The notes: generated from the sequence alone by a model not told the origin. DNA of 6,726 nucleotides from JABMPX01 sp964649795 (GCA_964649795.1 CAZYQY010000021.1:1-6726), one strand, 5' to 3'. Counted from the first letter of the stretch, positions 1-6,460 are shown. Made by a program: numbers and translations.

Positions 1-1449
1 AAATTATTTTTAAAAGACGATTTTGACCTCGGAGAAATATTTTTTAGAAGCTTCTTAAAATGGCAGATTCCCAATCCTGATAGTCGGGATTATCCGGATA
101 ATGGAAATTACGATATTAAACCCTTTATCGGAACATTGCATTTAATAAATACAGTTAACCAAAAAGAAATTTCTCGCGGGAACAAACCAAAAGGAATTAG
201 CAAAAAGGAGTTTTCTCTTTTTGTTCCAATTTTAGTGCATTATCAAAATATTAATACATATGCAGAGAAAATTATTGATTTGCGAACTAAATTATCAGGA
301 AAAACCAAACAAGAACAAAGAGTTATTTTAAAAAACTATGAAAAACAATTTGCAGGTAAATTTCTTAATTCTACAGATCAAGCGGAGATTTCTAGTCTTT
401 TAAATAATTTACGAGACTATGGAGATAATGCGATTCGATATTTTCGTCTGACACGATATATTAATATTCGTGGCGGTGGTTTTTATATTGATTTAGAACC
501 GAGAAGATCTGTTGAAATCAATTCTTTACTTAATTTTGATAATGCGCAATCAAAATCTTTCAAATCAAAAGAAAAATATCTGGACTACATTTCTGATATT
601 TCACAACCTCAACTTCCTTGGGAAACAAAAGAAAAATATATTGAGATTATTGAAAAACTTGTTGATGAAATAAAAACGCATGAAACTATTTTAAAGAAAA
701 AAAGCATGGGAATTGAGAACTATCAGGAAATGCAAAATGATAAATTGAAAAATTATATTGTAAAATTACGATCATATAGAAGATTGTTACAAAACGAAGA
801 AGATCATAAGAAATCTCAAGGTACAAAACAAATCAGATCTTATATTAAAGATCTCGAAAATATTTTTGACTTTGACGATCGACCAATATTGCTTGAAAAA
901 TTATCTGCCCTTTGTTTGCATGCTCTAAACGATGCGTTAAAAATACAGCCAAACTATCCTGTTGGAGATGATAACGAACCAACTTTTACTGCTCCTGCAA
1001 ATACTCCGGACATTGAATGTTTTTATGAAAGCTTCAATGCTATTTGTGAAGTTACAATGTTAAAAAGTCGGGATCAGTGGTACAACGAGGGGCAACCAGT
1101 AATGAGACATTTGAGAGATTTTGAAAACAAGCATTTAGACAAGACGTCTTATTGTTTATTCATAGCCCCAATACTTCATAGGGATACGATAAATACTTTT
1201 TGGACAGCAATAAAATATGAGTACGAGGGAGAGAAGCAGAAAATTGTGCCATTATCAATAAGTCATTTTGTTTCGATTTTGAAAATTTTGGTTAAAATAA
1301 AAACAGAAAATAAATTTTTGAAACATGGTGAAATTTCTCGTTTGTACGATGAAATTTTAGATTCTTCGAATTCTTTTAATGATTCAAATAAATGGTTACA
1401 AAATATTCCTAACATCATTTCTTTGTGGCAAAAAAGCATTAATTTTTAA
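1..1449 (+). CDS. AlwI-family type IIS restriction endonuclease (5' end cut by window)
   Basis: The frame is open from base 1 to the TAA at 1447-1449 (482 residues visible), so the true start lies left of the window; the TTG at 136 is only an internal codon. Three blocks match what I know of the AlwI family. An N-terminal block has W21, NPD 25-27 and IKPF 39-42. A block near residues 134-165 reads RYFRLTR and then RGGGFYIDLEPRR. A catalytic-looking block has D337, E350-V-T352, E363 and PVMRH 366-370. The D...EVT...E..PV.RH pattern is the PD-(D/E)XK-type nuclease signature shared by AlwI and the MlyI/PleI/BstNBI group. Family members cut a few bases outside an asymmetric site (GGATC for AlwI). 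The gene lies directly upstream of a methyltransferase gene, as expected for a type II R-M operon. Exact specificity, and whether it cuts both strands or nicks one, cannot be read from sequence. Family assignment is confident; the GGATC site is inferred. Confidence 0.85.
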   Translation, partial: KLFLKDDFDLGEIFFRSFLKWQIPNPDSRDYPDNGNYDIKPFIGTLHLINTVNQKEISRGNKPKGISKKEFSLFVPILVHYQNINTYAEKIIDLRTKLSGKTKQEQRVILKNYEKQFAGKFLNSTDQAEISSLLNNLRDYGDNAIRYFRLTRYINIRGGGFYIDLEPRRSVEINSLLNFDNAQSKSFKSKEKYLDYISDISQPQLPWETKEKYIEIIEKLVDEIKTHETILKKKSMGIENYQEMQNDKLKNYIVKLRSYRRLLQNEEDHKKSQGTKQIRSYIKDLENIFDFDDRPILLEKLSALCLHALNDALKIQPNYPVGDDNEPTFTAPANTPDIECFYESFNAICEVTMLKSRDQWYNEGQPVMRHLRDFENKHLDKTSYCLFIAPILHRDTINTFWTAIKYEYEGEKQKIVPLSISHFVSILKILVKIKTENKFLKHGEISRLYDEILDSSNSFNDSNKWLQNIPNIISLWQKSINF

Positions 1450-1457
1450 ATAGAGAT

Positions 1458-2234
1458 ATGAAAAAAAATATTATTTATAATGGAGATTGTGTAAAAATAC
1501 TTAACGCAAAAGTTGATGAAAATTCTATTGATCTTATTTTTGCTGATCCACCTTATAATTTATCTGGCAATGGACTAAAGTGGAAAGGAAATAAAACCGG
1601 TGGAGACTGGTATATGGTTAATGAAAAATGGGACAAAATAACAGCTCCGGAATACATGCAGTTTACAAGAAAATGGATTGGTGGATGTCATAGAGTCTTA
1701 CGGAATATAGGTTCAATTTACATTGCTTGTAGTTATCATAATATTGGAGAGGTAATGATAGTTTTGAAACAATTGGGTTTTAAAATTAACAACATTATTA
1801 CTTGGCATAAAGCAAATGCAATGCCGAATATGACAAGGCGTGTATTTACTCATTCTACGGAATTTGTTATTTGGGCAGTGAAGGGTAAAAAATGGATTTT
1901 CAATTATGAAGAATTAAAAAAAATAAATCCTGAAAAACAAAAAGATGGATCAATAAAACAGATGAGAGATGTTTGGTCTTTGCCATTAGTACAAGGCAAA
2001 GAGAGAATAAAAGGGAAAAATGGACGAGCATTACATCCAACACAAAAACCAGAAGAAATGCTCAAGAGAATTATTATTGCTTCTTCTAATAAAGGCGATG
2101 TTGTACTTGATCCATTTTTAGGAAGTGGAACGACAGCTGTGATGGCTAAAAAATTAGAGAGGGATTGGATTGGAATTGAGCAAGATAAAAAATATATTGA
2201 AATATCTAAAAAAAGAATCAAGGACATAAAGTAA
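1458..2234 (+). CDS. Beta-class adenine-N6 DNA methyltransferase, DpnA/GATC-like
   Basis: A 258-residue type II methyltransferase that should transfer a methyl group from S-adenosylmethionine to adenine N6. Motif order is catalytic DPPY first (30-33), a middle target-recognition region, then HPTQKP (193-198) and the AdoMet-binding DPFLGSGTT (218-226), which defines the beta class. Several stretches match DpnA and M.MboI-type enzymes as I recall them: the GDW/EKWDKI region, FTRKWI (69-74), ITWHKAN (114-120), THSTE (131-135) and KQMRDVW. Those enzymes modify GATC, which is contained in GGATC, so this enzyme could protect both strands against the AlwI-like nuclease encoded 8 bases upstream. Its length is normal and all motifs are intact. 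The ribosome binding site is weak (GAGAT just before the ATG), so translation may depend on coupling to the upstream gene. The stop codon lies inside the converging recombinase gene. GATC specificity is inferred. Confidence 0.92.
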   Translation: MKKNIIYNGDCVKILNAKVDENSIDLIFADPPYNLSGNGLKWKGNKTGGDWYMVNEKWDKITAPEYMQFTRKWIGGCHRVLRNIGSIYIACSYHNIGEVMIVLKQLGFKINNIITWHKANAMPNMTRRVFTHSTEFVIWAVKGKKWIFNYEELKKINPEKQKDGSIKQMRDVWSLPLVQGKERIKGKNGRALHPTQKPEEMLKRIIIASSNKGDVVLDPFLGSGTTAVMAKKLERDWIGIEQDKKYIEISKKRIKDIK

Positions 2235-3525
2235 TTTCTTTATTCTTCATTACTAGTCTGCTTTTAAGACACGAAAGCAGGCTTCTTTTTTCGATCAGGG
2301 AACCATCTTTCAAGAGATATTTAGCATAATTTCTAAGATTAACTTCTTTTTGCTTCTCAAACTTATTATCATCAATACCTAATATGATTTTATTAAACCT
2401 ACTATACCTCTCAAATTCTTCTTTGAACTGATTCTGTATTCCTAATTCATCCAGGTCTATTTTATCTAATATCTTACTTAATTGTTCGATTAGTTGTTCT
2501 TCTCTTAAATATCCGCATTTACAATTCAGATTTCTTGATCGGCTACAACCATAGTAAACATACCTTTTAACTGAACCATTGTTCAGTTTTTTGAACTTCT
2601 CATCAGCGCAAATTCCAGAACCGCATAATCCGCATTTCATTAGTTTGGTAAAAGCAAATTCTTTACATTCATGTCTTTGAATATTATCTCTATCTAATTG
2701 AGTCCTTGCTTTTTGAAATAAAGTTTTAGAGATAATCGGATCATAAGCTCCTTTGTACCATTTATCGCTTCCAACTGGATACTCAAATTCACCATAATAG
2801 AATGGCTCACTTAGAATCTTGTAAACCATACTTAAAGACACATTCTTATTATTCCTAGTCCTTAAATCTGTTTCTGTTTTAATCCATCTTAATAAGTCTC
2901 GGCCACTCCATTGTTCATGAGCTACTTTTTCAAACATCTTTTTGATATAGGGAGATCTTTTGGGGTCTAAGAATATTCTTCTCTTACCTTTATCTGCGTA
3001 TTTATCATGGATATATCCCAAAGGCGAAGCTCCGGGCCTAAATCCTTGTTCACATTTAGCTCGAAGCCCTCGTTTTACATTTTCTCCTTTGTGATCATTT
3101 TCAAGTTTAGCCTGACTACAAAGAATCATTAAAAGAAATTTTTCATTTGGACTGTTAATAAATTTCTGTCCATGAGTCCTAATTTCTAATATCTTACCTT
3201 GATCCATTAAATCTACTATAGATCCTAAATCTCCGGCATTACGGCTTAGACGATCCGGGGCCCAGCAGAGAATACCATTAAATTTGCCTTCTCTAATATC
3301 AATAACTAATTGATTAAAAACTGGCCTTTGGCCCGAATCTTTCGCAGAATGACTTTCTTTTCTAATTTCTATTACCTCTATCTTTTCAGAATTAGCGATA
3401 TCCAGCATTTCTTTAATTTGAGAGTCAATGGAAAGAGCTTGAAGCTCATCCTGTTCAGTTGATTTTCTAGCATAGAGGCAATAACGGACAGGAATTGTTT
3501 GGTTGATTGGTGCTTGATTTTCCAT
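2218..3525 (-). CDS. Large serine recombinase (resolvase/invertase superfamily site-specific recombinase)
   Basis: A 435-residue protein from the ATG at 3525 that should catalyse site-specific DNA integration, excision or inversion through a 5'-phosphoserine intermediate. Visible features from that start are the catalytic YARKS motif with S22, the active-site arginine region GQRPVF (R67), and DRLSRN (91-96). A recombinase domain follows at about 150-290 (GASPLGY, LSEPFYYGEF). A zinc-ribbon-like part has C298-x2-C301 and later C327, C335 and C337. A helical C-terminal segment ends in KNKEITL. All expected parts are intact. The frame stays open upstream to a GTG at 3585, adding 20 residues, but that segment does not look like a recombinase N-terminus; neither start has a clear Shine-Dalgarno motif. 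The gene converges on the methyltransferase with a 17-base overlap and is divergent from the kinase operon. No partner transposition proteins are seen. It may mobilise a segment including the R-M genes, which is inference. Confidence 0.93.
   Translation of the reverse strand: MENQAPINQTIPVRYCLYARKSTEQDELQALSIDSQIKEMLDIANSEKIEVIEIRKESHSAKDSGQRPVFNQLVIDIREGKFNGILCWAPDRLSRNAGDLGSIVDLMDQGKILEIRTHGQKFINSPNEKFLLMILCSQAKLENDHKGENVKRGLRAKCEQGFRPGASPLGYIHDKYADKGKRRIFLDPKRSPYIKKMFEKVAHEQWSGRDLLRWIKTETDLRTRNNKNVSLSMVYKILSEPFYYGEFEYPVGSDKWYKGAYDPIISKTLFQKARTQLDRDNIQRHECKEFAFTKLMKCGLCGSGICADEKFKKLNNGSVKRYVYYGCSRSRNLNCKCGYLREEQLIEQLSKILDKIDLDELGIQNQFKEEFERYSRFNKIILGIDDNKFEKQKEVNLRNYAKYLLKDGSLIEKRSLLSCLKSRLVMKNKEITLCP
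2255..2291 (+). terminator. Intrinsic terminator of the R-M operon
   Basis: A GTCTGCTTTT arm (2256-2265) pairs with GAAAGCAGGC (2273-2282) around a 7-base loop, with two G-U pairs and an extra A-T pair at the base. TTCTTTTTT follows at 2283-2291. It begins about 20 bases after the methyltransferase stop and reads in the correct direction. It lies entirely inside the 3' coding end of the opposing recombinase gene, so those codons do double duty. Confidence 0.75.
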
Positions 3526-3600
3526 ACAGTACAAGGAAGCCGGAATAAACGGGTAAAGTCCAGAGTGGGTAAGTAGATAACTCACAGATTCATACTGCTA

Positions 3601-3629
3601 TTGACATTTCTGTGTTTTATTATTAAAGT
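3601..3629 (+). promoter_or_regulatory. Candidate promoter of the kinase operon
   Basis: A perfect -35 TTGACA (3601-3606) is followed after 17 bases by TAAAGT (3624-3629), a 4-of-6 match to the -10 consensus. The predicted leader is about 40 bases long and ends in a strong ribosome binding site. A second -10-like TATAGT at 3629-3634 is too far from the TTGACA for normal spacing. Confidence 0.45.
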
Positions 3630-3655
3630 ATAGTCAAAGGACATTAACATTTAAA
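3627..3655 (-). promoter_or_regulatory. Candidate recombinase promoter
   Basis: On the - strand, TATACT (3632-3627) lies 17 bases downstream of TTTAAA (3655-3650). The -10 matches consensus at 5 of 6 positions and the -35 at 4 of 6. Predicted transcription would start about 95 bases before the recombinase ATG. It overlaps the candidate + strand promoter of the kinase operon, so the two directions could compete. The call is weak and based on pattern only. Confidence 0.35.
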
Positions 3656-3668
3656 TATGTAGAAGAAG

Positions 3669-3677
3669 GGGGGTGAC
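3669..3677 (+). promoter_or_regulatory. Ribosome binding site of the P-loop kinase gene
   Basis: A GGGGGG run followed by TGAC sits directly before the ATG at 3678. GGGGGTGA resembles the full anti-Shine-Dalgarno complement GGAGGTGA, which supports this start. The run of Gs is unusual in such AT-rich DNA. Confidence 0.6.
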
Positions 3678-4244
3678 ATGAAAATATATGGAGATTTGTC
3701 AAAATTAAACAGCAAGACCAGAGTTATTATACTTATAGGTGAATCTGGCGCGGGAAAAAGTACTTTATCTGAATTCCTTGATATGCCGGACAATTGGTTT
3801 GTTTCGAGTAGTTTAATGATTGATATTATTACCGAAAGGGGACTTCCGATTAATCATGATACTATTCATCAGATAGCAAGTGAAAAATATGGAGAAGATC
3901 CTTATTGGCAAATCCCCTATATGCTTCAGGTTTTAAACGAGACTGGCTTTTTGTTATTGGACGGTCCAAGAAGGACAGACGAGGTTAAGAGAATATTGGA
4001 ATTATGTCAGGAGTCCGTCGTTATTAAGGTAGTCGCTAGATTACAGGAGCGCCAAGGAAGATTGGAACAGAGAGATAGCGTTGATGAAAACGCGTTCAGA
4101 AGGGTAATAGCAGATGAAAAATCAGAAACTGGTTTAGTTGATCATCTTCTGGCGATGGCGGATATAACGATTGAAAATAAAGGATCTTTGGAAGATTTGC
4201 AAGATATAGCAAAAGAGATATTAATAAGATTGAAAGGAGGATAA
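3678..4244 (+). CDS. UPF0200/dephospho-CoA-kinase-like P-loop NMP-type kinase
   Basis: A 188-residue cytosolic P-loop kinase. The Walker A motif is GESGAGKS (21-28) after a hydrophobic beta strand (VIILI). DGPRR (95-99) follows a second strand (FLLLD) and corresponds to the 'DG-R' motif of nucleotide kinases and archaeal UPF0200 proteins. The C-terminal third has an Arg-rich segment (RLQERQGRLEQRD) that looks like a lid, then DEKSETGL, a hydrophobic LLAMADITI strand, and ENKGSLEDL. That last arrangement closely follows the UPF0200 pattern of RDERELG...ALADYVIVN.GSLEE. Length is normal for the family. It starts from a strong ribosome binding site and overlaps the next gene's ribosome binding site with its own last codons, so the two products are probably made together. 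The phosphate acceptor is unknown; a nucleotide, dephospho-CoA or the small molecule handled by the neighbouring GHMP kinase are all possible. Kinase fold is confident, substrate is not. Confidence 0.75.
   Translation: MKIYGDLSKLNSKTRVIILIGESGAGKSTLSEFLDMPDNWFVSSSLMIDIITERGLPINHDTIHQIASEKYGEDPYWQIPYMLQVLNETGFLLLDGPRRTDEVKRILELCQESVVIKVVARLQERQGRLEQRDSVDENAFRRVIADEKSETGLVDHLLAMADITIENKGSLEDLQDIAKEILIRLKGG
4233..4240 (+). promoter_or_regulatory. Ribosome binding site of the GHMP kinase gene, inside the upstream gene
   Basis: AAAGGAGG lies in the last codons of the P-loop kinase gene, 10 bases before the ATG at 4251. It supports the 4251 start over the in-frame ATG at 4257 and implies translational coupling of the two kinases. 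Confidence 0.8.
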
Positions 4245-4250
4245 TAAATC

Positions 4251-5351
4251 ATGAAAATGGAAGTAGAAGCAAGTCATTATGACAAGATAGTTTGGAATCC
4301 TGAACCCTGTGTCCCTGGAACAATGTTTTACAAACCGAAGAAAATCGCCAAATGTAATATTGGAAATCGCGAAGAAATCATTCTTCAGTGCCCGTGTCGT
4401 ATTGATGTGGGATTGATTGATTATTCAGCCTTGAAATTCACGGACGGCAATAATGATTATAAGGCCGGCGAGATGTCTTTTGCTGGAAATGCTTATACTA
4501 AGGTCAAGGCCAGTTTAACTCAGAAGACAGATCGTATTAAGAGTGAAAGACCGCTGATTGTAAAACACATTCTAGAAATGATGAGAGAAGTTACGGACTA
4601 TAAAGGAGGATTTACTATTGAGACCGTAGCTCATTCTTATCGTCATGTGGGATTTGGTTCAAGTGCAATGATGTCAGAGTTAACAGCGACAGCGGTCAAT
4701 ACACTACTCGGCGAACCTTTTACTTTTTGGGAATTGAGAAAACTGGTCGCTTACAACTTTGTCGAAGAAGCCGATTCTGCAAAAGGTTTAGTCTTTCCCG
4801 GCGCTTCAACGGGCGGATCTTTTAACACCGCCAAGTATGGCGGTTTCGTCATCACTTCATCTGAATGCGAGATGATATTTAGAGTTGAAATACCGAAAGA
4901 AGTTCGGTTTGTAGTAGGAACTCCGAGAGTCCACGTAGCCGGTCCCGAAGAATCAGATACCGACGTGAATTGTATGAGTTGGGAAAGGCACAATGAACGG
5001 ATTAATGCCGCTAAATCAGCGCTCTGGATTGTTACTGAAATTATGCCATTTGCCGTTCAGGGGGACTGGAAAAAAGTTGGAGATGCCTTTTATAACTATA
5101 CTCTGTTTGGCGGTAAAGCTATGCAAATGCTGTATTATCAAGCAGCATTGGCTGATACTTTGTTTCAGATGAAGGCAAGTCATATTGAGGGTGGTTGGAT
5201 GACTTCAGCTGGTCCGAGTTTAGTGGCCTTTACCAGAACAACAGACGGTACAATAGAAAAAGCTGAAGGTATTTTTAAAGAAAGAAATTTTGATATCGTG
5301 ATTATTGAACCAAGCAATTATGGTATGCGCGAAATTTCTTCTTTACTTTGA
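4251..5351 (+). CDS. GHMP-superfamily kinase, beta-RFAP-synthase-like
   Basis: A 366-residue soluble protein of the GHMP (galacto-, homoserine, mevalonate, phosphomevalonate kinase) superfamily. CPCRIDVGLIDYS (47-59) corresponds to motif 1 and resembles the R-h-G-LIDL pattern of beta-ribofuranosylaminobenzene 5'-phosphate synthase. GFGSSA (134-139) is the phosphate-binding motif 2. GASTGGSFNTAKYGGFV (184-200) resembles the TSGIG...GGFI segment of that same subfamily. MTSAGPSLVAF (317-327) is the C-terminal motif 3, resembling QSSWGPTVYAL. An N-terminal extension of about 40 residues is of unknown role. Beta-RFAP synthase itself belongs to methanopterin synthesis, which would be surprising here, so I call only the fold and nearest subfamily. 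It follows the P-loop kinase by 6 bases, so the two enzymes may act in sequence on one substrate (inference). Alternatives are a sugar kinase, a homoserine-kinase-like enzyme or a mevalonate-pathway relative. Confidence 0.7.
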   Translation: MKMEVEASHYDKIVWNPEPCVPGTMFYKPKKIAKCNIGNREEIILQCPCRIDVGLIDYSALKFTDGNNDYKAGEMSFAGNAYTKVKASLTQKTDRIKSERPLIVKHILEMMREVTDYKGGFTIETVAHSYRHVGFGSSAMMSELTATAVNTLLGEPFTFWELRKLVAYNFVEEADSAKGLVFPGASTGGSFNTAKYGGFVITSSECEMIFRVEIPKEVRFVVGTPRVHVAGPEESDTDVNCMSWERHNERINAAKSALWIVTEIMPFAVQGDWKKVGDAFYNYTLFGGKAMQMLYYQAALADTLFQMKASHIEGGWMTSAGPSLVAFTRTTDGTIEKAEGIFKERNFDIVIIEPSNYGMREISSLL

Positions 5352-5365
5352 TTAATGTTTTCATA

Positions 5366-5423
5366 CGGAGGATATATAATGAAAGGCGGACAATATTTGT
5401 CCGCCTTTATCATTTGTTATTGA
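5366..5423 (+). other. Ribosome binding site plus 14-codon mini-ORF overlapping a terminator
   Basis: CGGAGGA (5366-5372) stands 6 bases before an ATG (5379). It opens a 14-codon frame, MKGGQYLSAFIICY, ending in TGA at 5421-5423. The frame is almost entirely made of the terminator hairpin. The layout GGAGGATA...ATGAAA strongly resembles the start of the GHMP kinase gene (GGAGGATAATAAATC then ATGAAA). This suggests a vestigial start of a deleted third operon gene, or a leader peptide whose translation would disturb the hairpin. A functional peptide is unlikely. Confidence 0.4.
5382..5415 (+). terminator. Intrinsic terminator of the kinase operon
   Basis: AAAGGCGGACAA (5382-5393) pairs perfectly with TTGTCCGCCTTT (5397-5408) around a TAT loop, giving a 12-bp stem. 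The T tract is short and interrupted (TTTATCATTT). It follows the GHMP kinase stop by 30 bases and is the most stable hairpin in the window. Being nearly symmetrical with A's on the left, it may also work in the - direction. Confidence 0.8.
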
Positions 5424-5449
5424 CTAAAATATTCATAGTGTGCTAATAT
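5420..5449 (+). promoter_or_regulatory. Promoter of the MazG-like gene
   Basis: TTGACT (5420-5425) is followed after 18 bases by TAATAT (5444-5449). A TG one base before the -10 (5441-5442) makes it an extended -10 element. Predicted transcription starts near 5456, giving a leader of about 30 bases. The -35 overlaps the stop codon of the mini-ORF just past the kinase terminator, so the MazG-like gene is a separate unit. Confidence 0.6.
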
Positions 5450-5484
5450 GATGATAAGTTAGCAATTAATTAAAAATAAAAAAA

Positions 5485-5838
5485 ATGACTCAAAAACAAA
5501 TTACTATCAAAGAAATTCAAAAGTGGGAAAGAGACTTTTGTAAAAAGAAAGGTATTACTTTTAATAAAGACGAACAAATGAGGATAGCTTTGTTAAAATT
5601 AATGGAAGAAGTAGGAGAAACAGCCAAGGCTGTTTTAGAAAAGAAATGGGATGAGATTTTAGCAGAAGTTGCCGATGTTATAGTTTTTGCTTCCAAGGTA
5701 GCGAATGTTGCGGAAGACAATTACACAAAAGACAAATTAGAAGATGTTATGGAGCGTAAGTTGGGTTATTGCGAAGAAAGAACTTATGACGCAAAGATAC
5801 GTAAATTCGACAAGCCGAAAAATTCTGAATTTAAGTAG
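5485..5838 (+). CDS. MazG-like nucleotide pyrophosphohydrolase
   Basis: A 117-residue single-domain, all-alpha NTP pyrophosphohydrolase of the MazG superfamily. It should hydrolyse (d)NTPs, often non-canonical or damaged ones, to the monophosphate and pyrophosphate, with Mg2+ held by acidic residues. The metal-binding signature is visible: E42-V-G-E45 in the KLMEEVGE segment and E61-V-A-D64 in EILAEVADVIVFA, fitting the ExxE...ExxD pattern. Length matches small MazG-like enzymes (about 100-120 residues) and not the two-domain E. coli MazG. The C-terminal tail from about residue 90 is charged and probably flexible. There is no Shine-Dalgarno motif: the ATG follows a run of A's (AAAAATAAAAAAA), unlike the kinase and GreA-like genes. 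It has its own promoter and terminator and converges on the GreA-like gene. True substrate is unknown; house-cleaning is the usual role. Confidence 0.85.
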   Translation: MTQKQITIKEIQKWERDFCKKKGITFNKDEQMRIALLKLMEEVGETAKAVLEKKWDEILAEVADVIVFASKVANVAEDNYTKDKLEDVMERKLGYCEERTYDAKIRKFDKPKNSEFK

Positions 5839-5856
5839 TGAATATTTCTAGTTGAT

Positions 5857-5891
5857 AAAAGCGCCTTATTATTCAGGCGCTTTTATAATTT
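5857..5891. terminator. Bidirectional terminator between the MazG-like and GreA-like genes
   Basis: AAAAGCGCCT (5857-5866) pairs perfectly with AGGCGCTTTT (5875-5884) around an 8-base loop. T-rich bases follow on the + strand (TTTTATAATTT). On the - strand the hairpin also ends in TTTT. It lies 18 bases after the MazG-like stop and about 20 bases past the GreA-like stop, so it can serve both converging genes. Confidence 0.8.
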
Positions 5892-5904
5892 GCGATATTT
5901 GTTT

Positions 5905-6369
5905 TTATTGTATTTCGGTGACTTCGAATGTATTCTCCCCGTATTTTATTTCATCATTTACCTCTTTGCCGAGGCAGGCTTGCGCAATTGGAGCTGTAAT
6001 AGATAAAGTTGTAATTTCAACGTTATCAATAATGATTCTTTCTCCTCCTCCTTGATATAACATAATAAATGTTTTTTCTTCGTTATTTTCGATACCATAA
6101 AGAGTAAATAATGAACCAATAGATATTTTATTGGAGAGTTTTAAGGACAAATCTTTTAACTGTCCTAGAATTTGGTTATATTCCAGTACCTGTTTTTCGA
6201 TTCCGAGAGCCAAATTGCTGAGTTGGAATTTGGATGTATCAGAATGAGAAACATTATGTCCCGGAGCGTCTCGTGCTCTACTCTTGGTATCTTTTAATGA
6301 AGAACTAAGACTATCAATTTTTTCTTTAAAAATCTTTATGACCGCATCAATTACTTTTTTCTTTTCCAC
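5905..6369 (-). CDS. GreA/GreB-family domain protein (transcript cleavage factor-like)
   Basis: A 154-residue protein built like GreA. An N-terminal helical hairpin (about 1-80) is followed by an FKBP-like C-terminal domain (about 82-154) recognised by ISIGSLFTLYG (82-92), ITAPIAQACLGKEVNDEI (124-141) and FEVTEI near the end. GreA/GreB insert the helical hairpin into the RNA polymerase secondary channel and stimulate cleavage of backtracked RNA. At the hairpin tip the usual D-L-S-E-N-A-E-Y is replaced by S41-H-S-D44-T-S-K-F. Only one of the two acidic residues seems kept, so cleavage activity may be altered. It resembles the divergent GreA-domain proteins of Bacteroidetes more than canonical GreA. 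The start is GTG at 6369, chosen for AAGGAGG (6384-6378) 8 bases upstream. It is monocistronic with a likely promoter upstream and shares a terminator with the MazG-like gene. Domain call is firm; exact role is less so. Confidence 0.78.
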   Translation of the reverse strand: MEKKKVIDAVIKIFKEKIDSLSSSLKDTKSRARDAPGHNVSHSDTSKFQLSNLALGIEKQVLEYNQILGQLKDLSLKLSNKISIGSLFTLYGIENNEEKTFIMLYQGGGERIIIDNVEITTLSITAPIAQACLGKEVNDEIKYGENTFEVTEIQ

Positions 6370-6377
6370 GCTGAAAT

Positions 6378-6384
6378 CCTCCTT
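6378..6384 (-). promoter_or_regulatory. Ribosome binding site fixing the GTG start of the GreA-like gene
   Basis: On the - strand AAGGAGG lies 8 bases before the GTG at 6369-6367. It is a near-perfect Shine-Dalgarno motif at ideal spacing, which supports a non-ATG start. Confidence 0.8.
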
Positions 6385-6460
6385 GAGTTGAATTGTTAGA
6401 AAATATTATTTCTTATCTATTAATTGTTTTTTTAAAGAGCCCTTTTATCTTCTTTTGTTA

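Noticed and set aside
136..138. TTG start for the restriction endonuclease
   Set aside because: The frame is open and family-like (W, NPD, IKPF) upstream to base 1, so the gene begins outside the window.
1904..2227. 107-codon - strand frame
   Set aside because: Antisense to the conserved C-terminal half of the methyltransferase; low-complexity hydrophobic product with no own signals.
3526..3585. GTG start adding 20 residues to the recombinase
   Set aside because: The extra segment does not resemble a serine recombinase N-terminus; the ATG at 3525 places the catalytic serine at a normal position. Not fully excluded, since neither start has a good ribosome binding site.
4751..4993. 80-codon - strand frame
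   Set aside because: Antisense to the GHMP kinase core motifs; no ribosome binding site or recognisable domain.
5517..5720. 67-codon - strand frame
   Set aside because: Antisense to the MazG metal-binding region; Ser/Ala-rich shadow of its helices.
5852..6055. 67-codon + strand frame
   Set aside because: Starts at the shared terminator and lies antisense to the GreA C-terminal domain.
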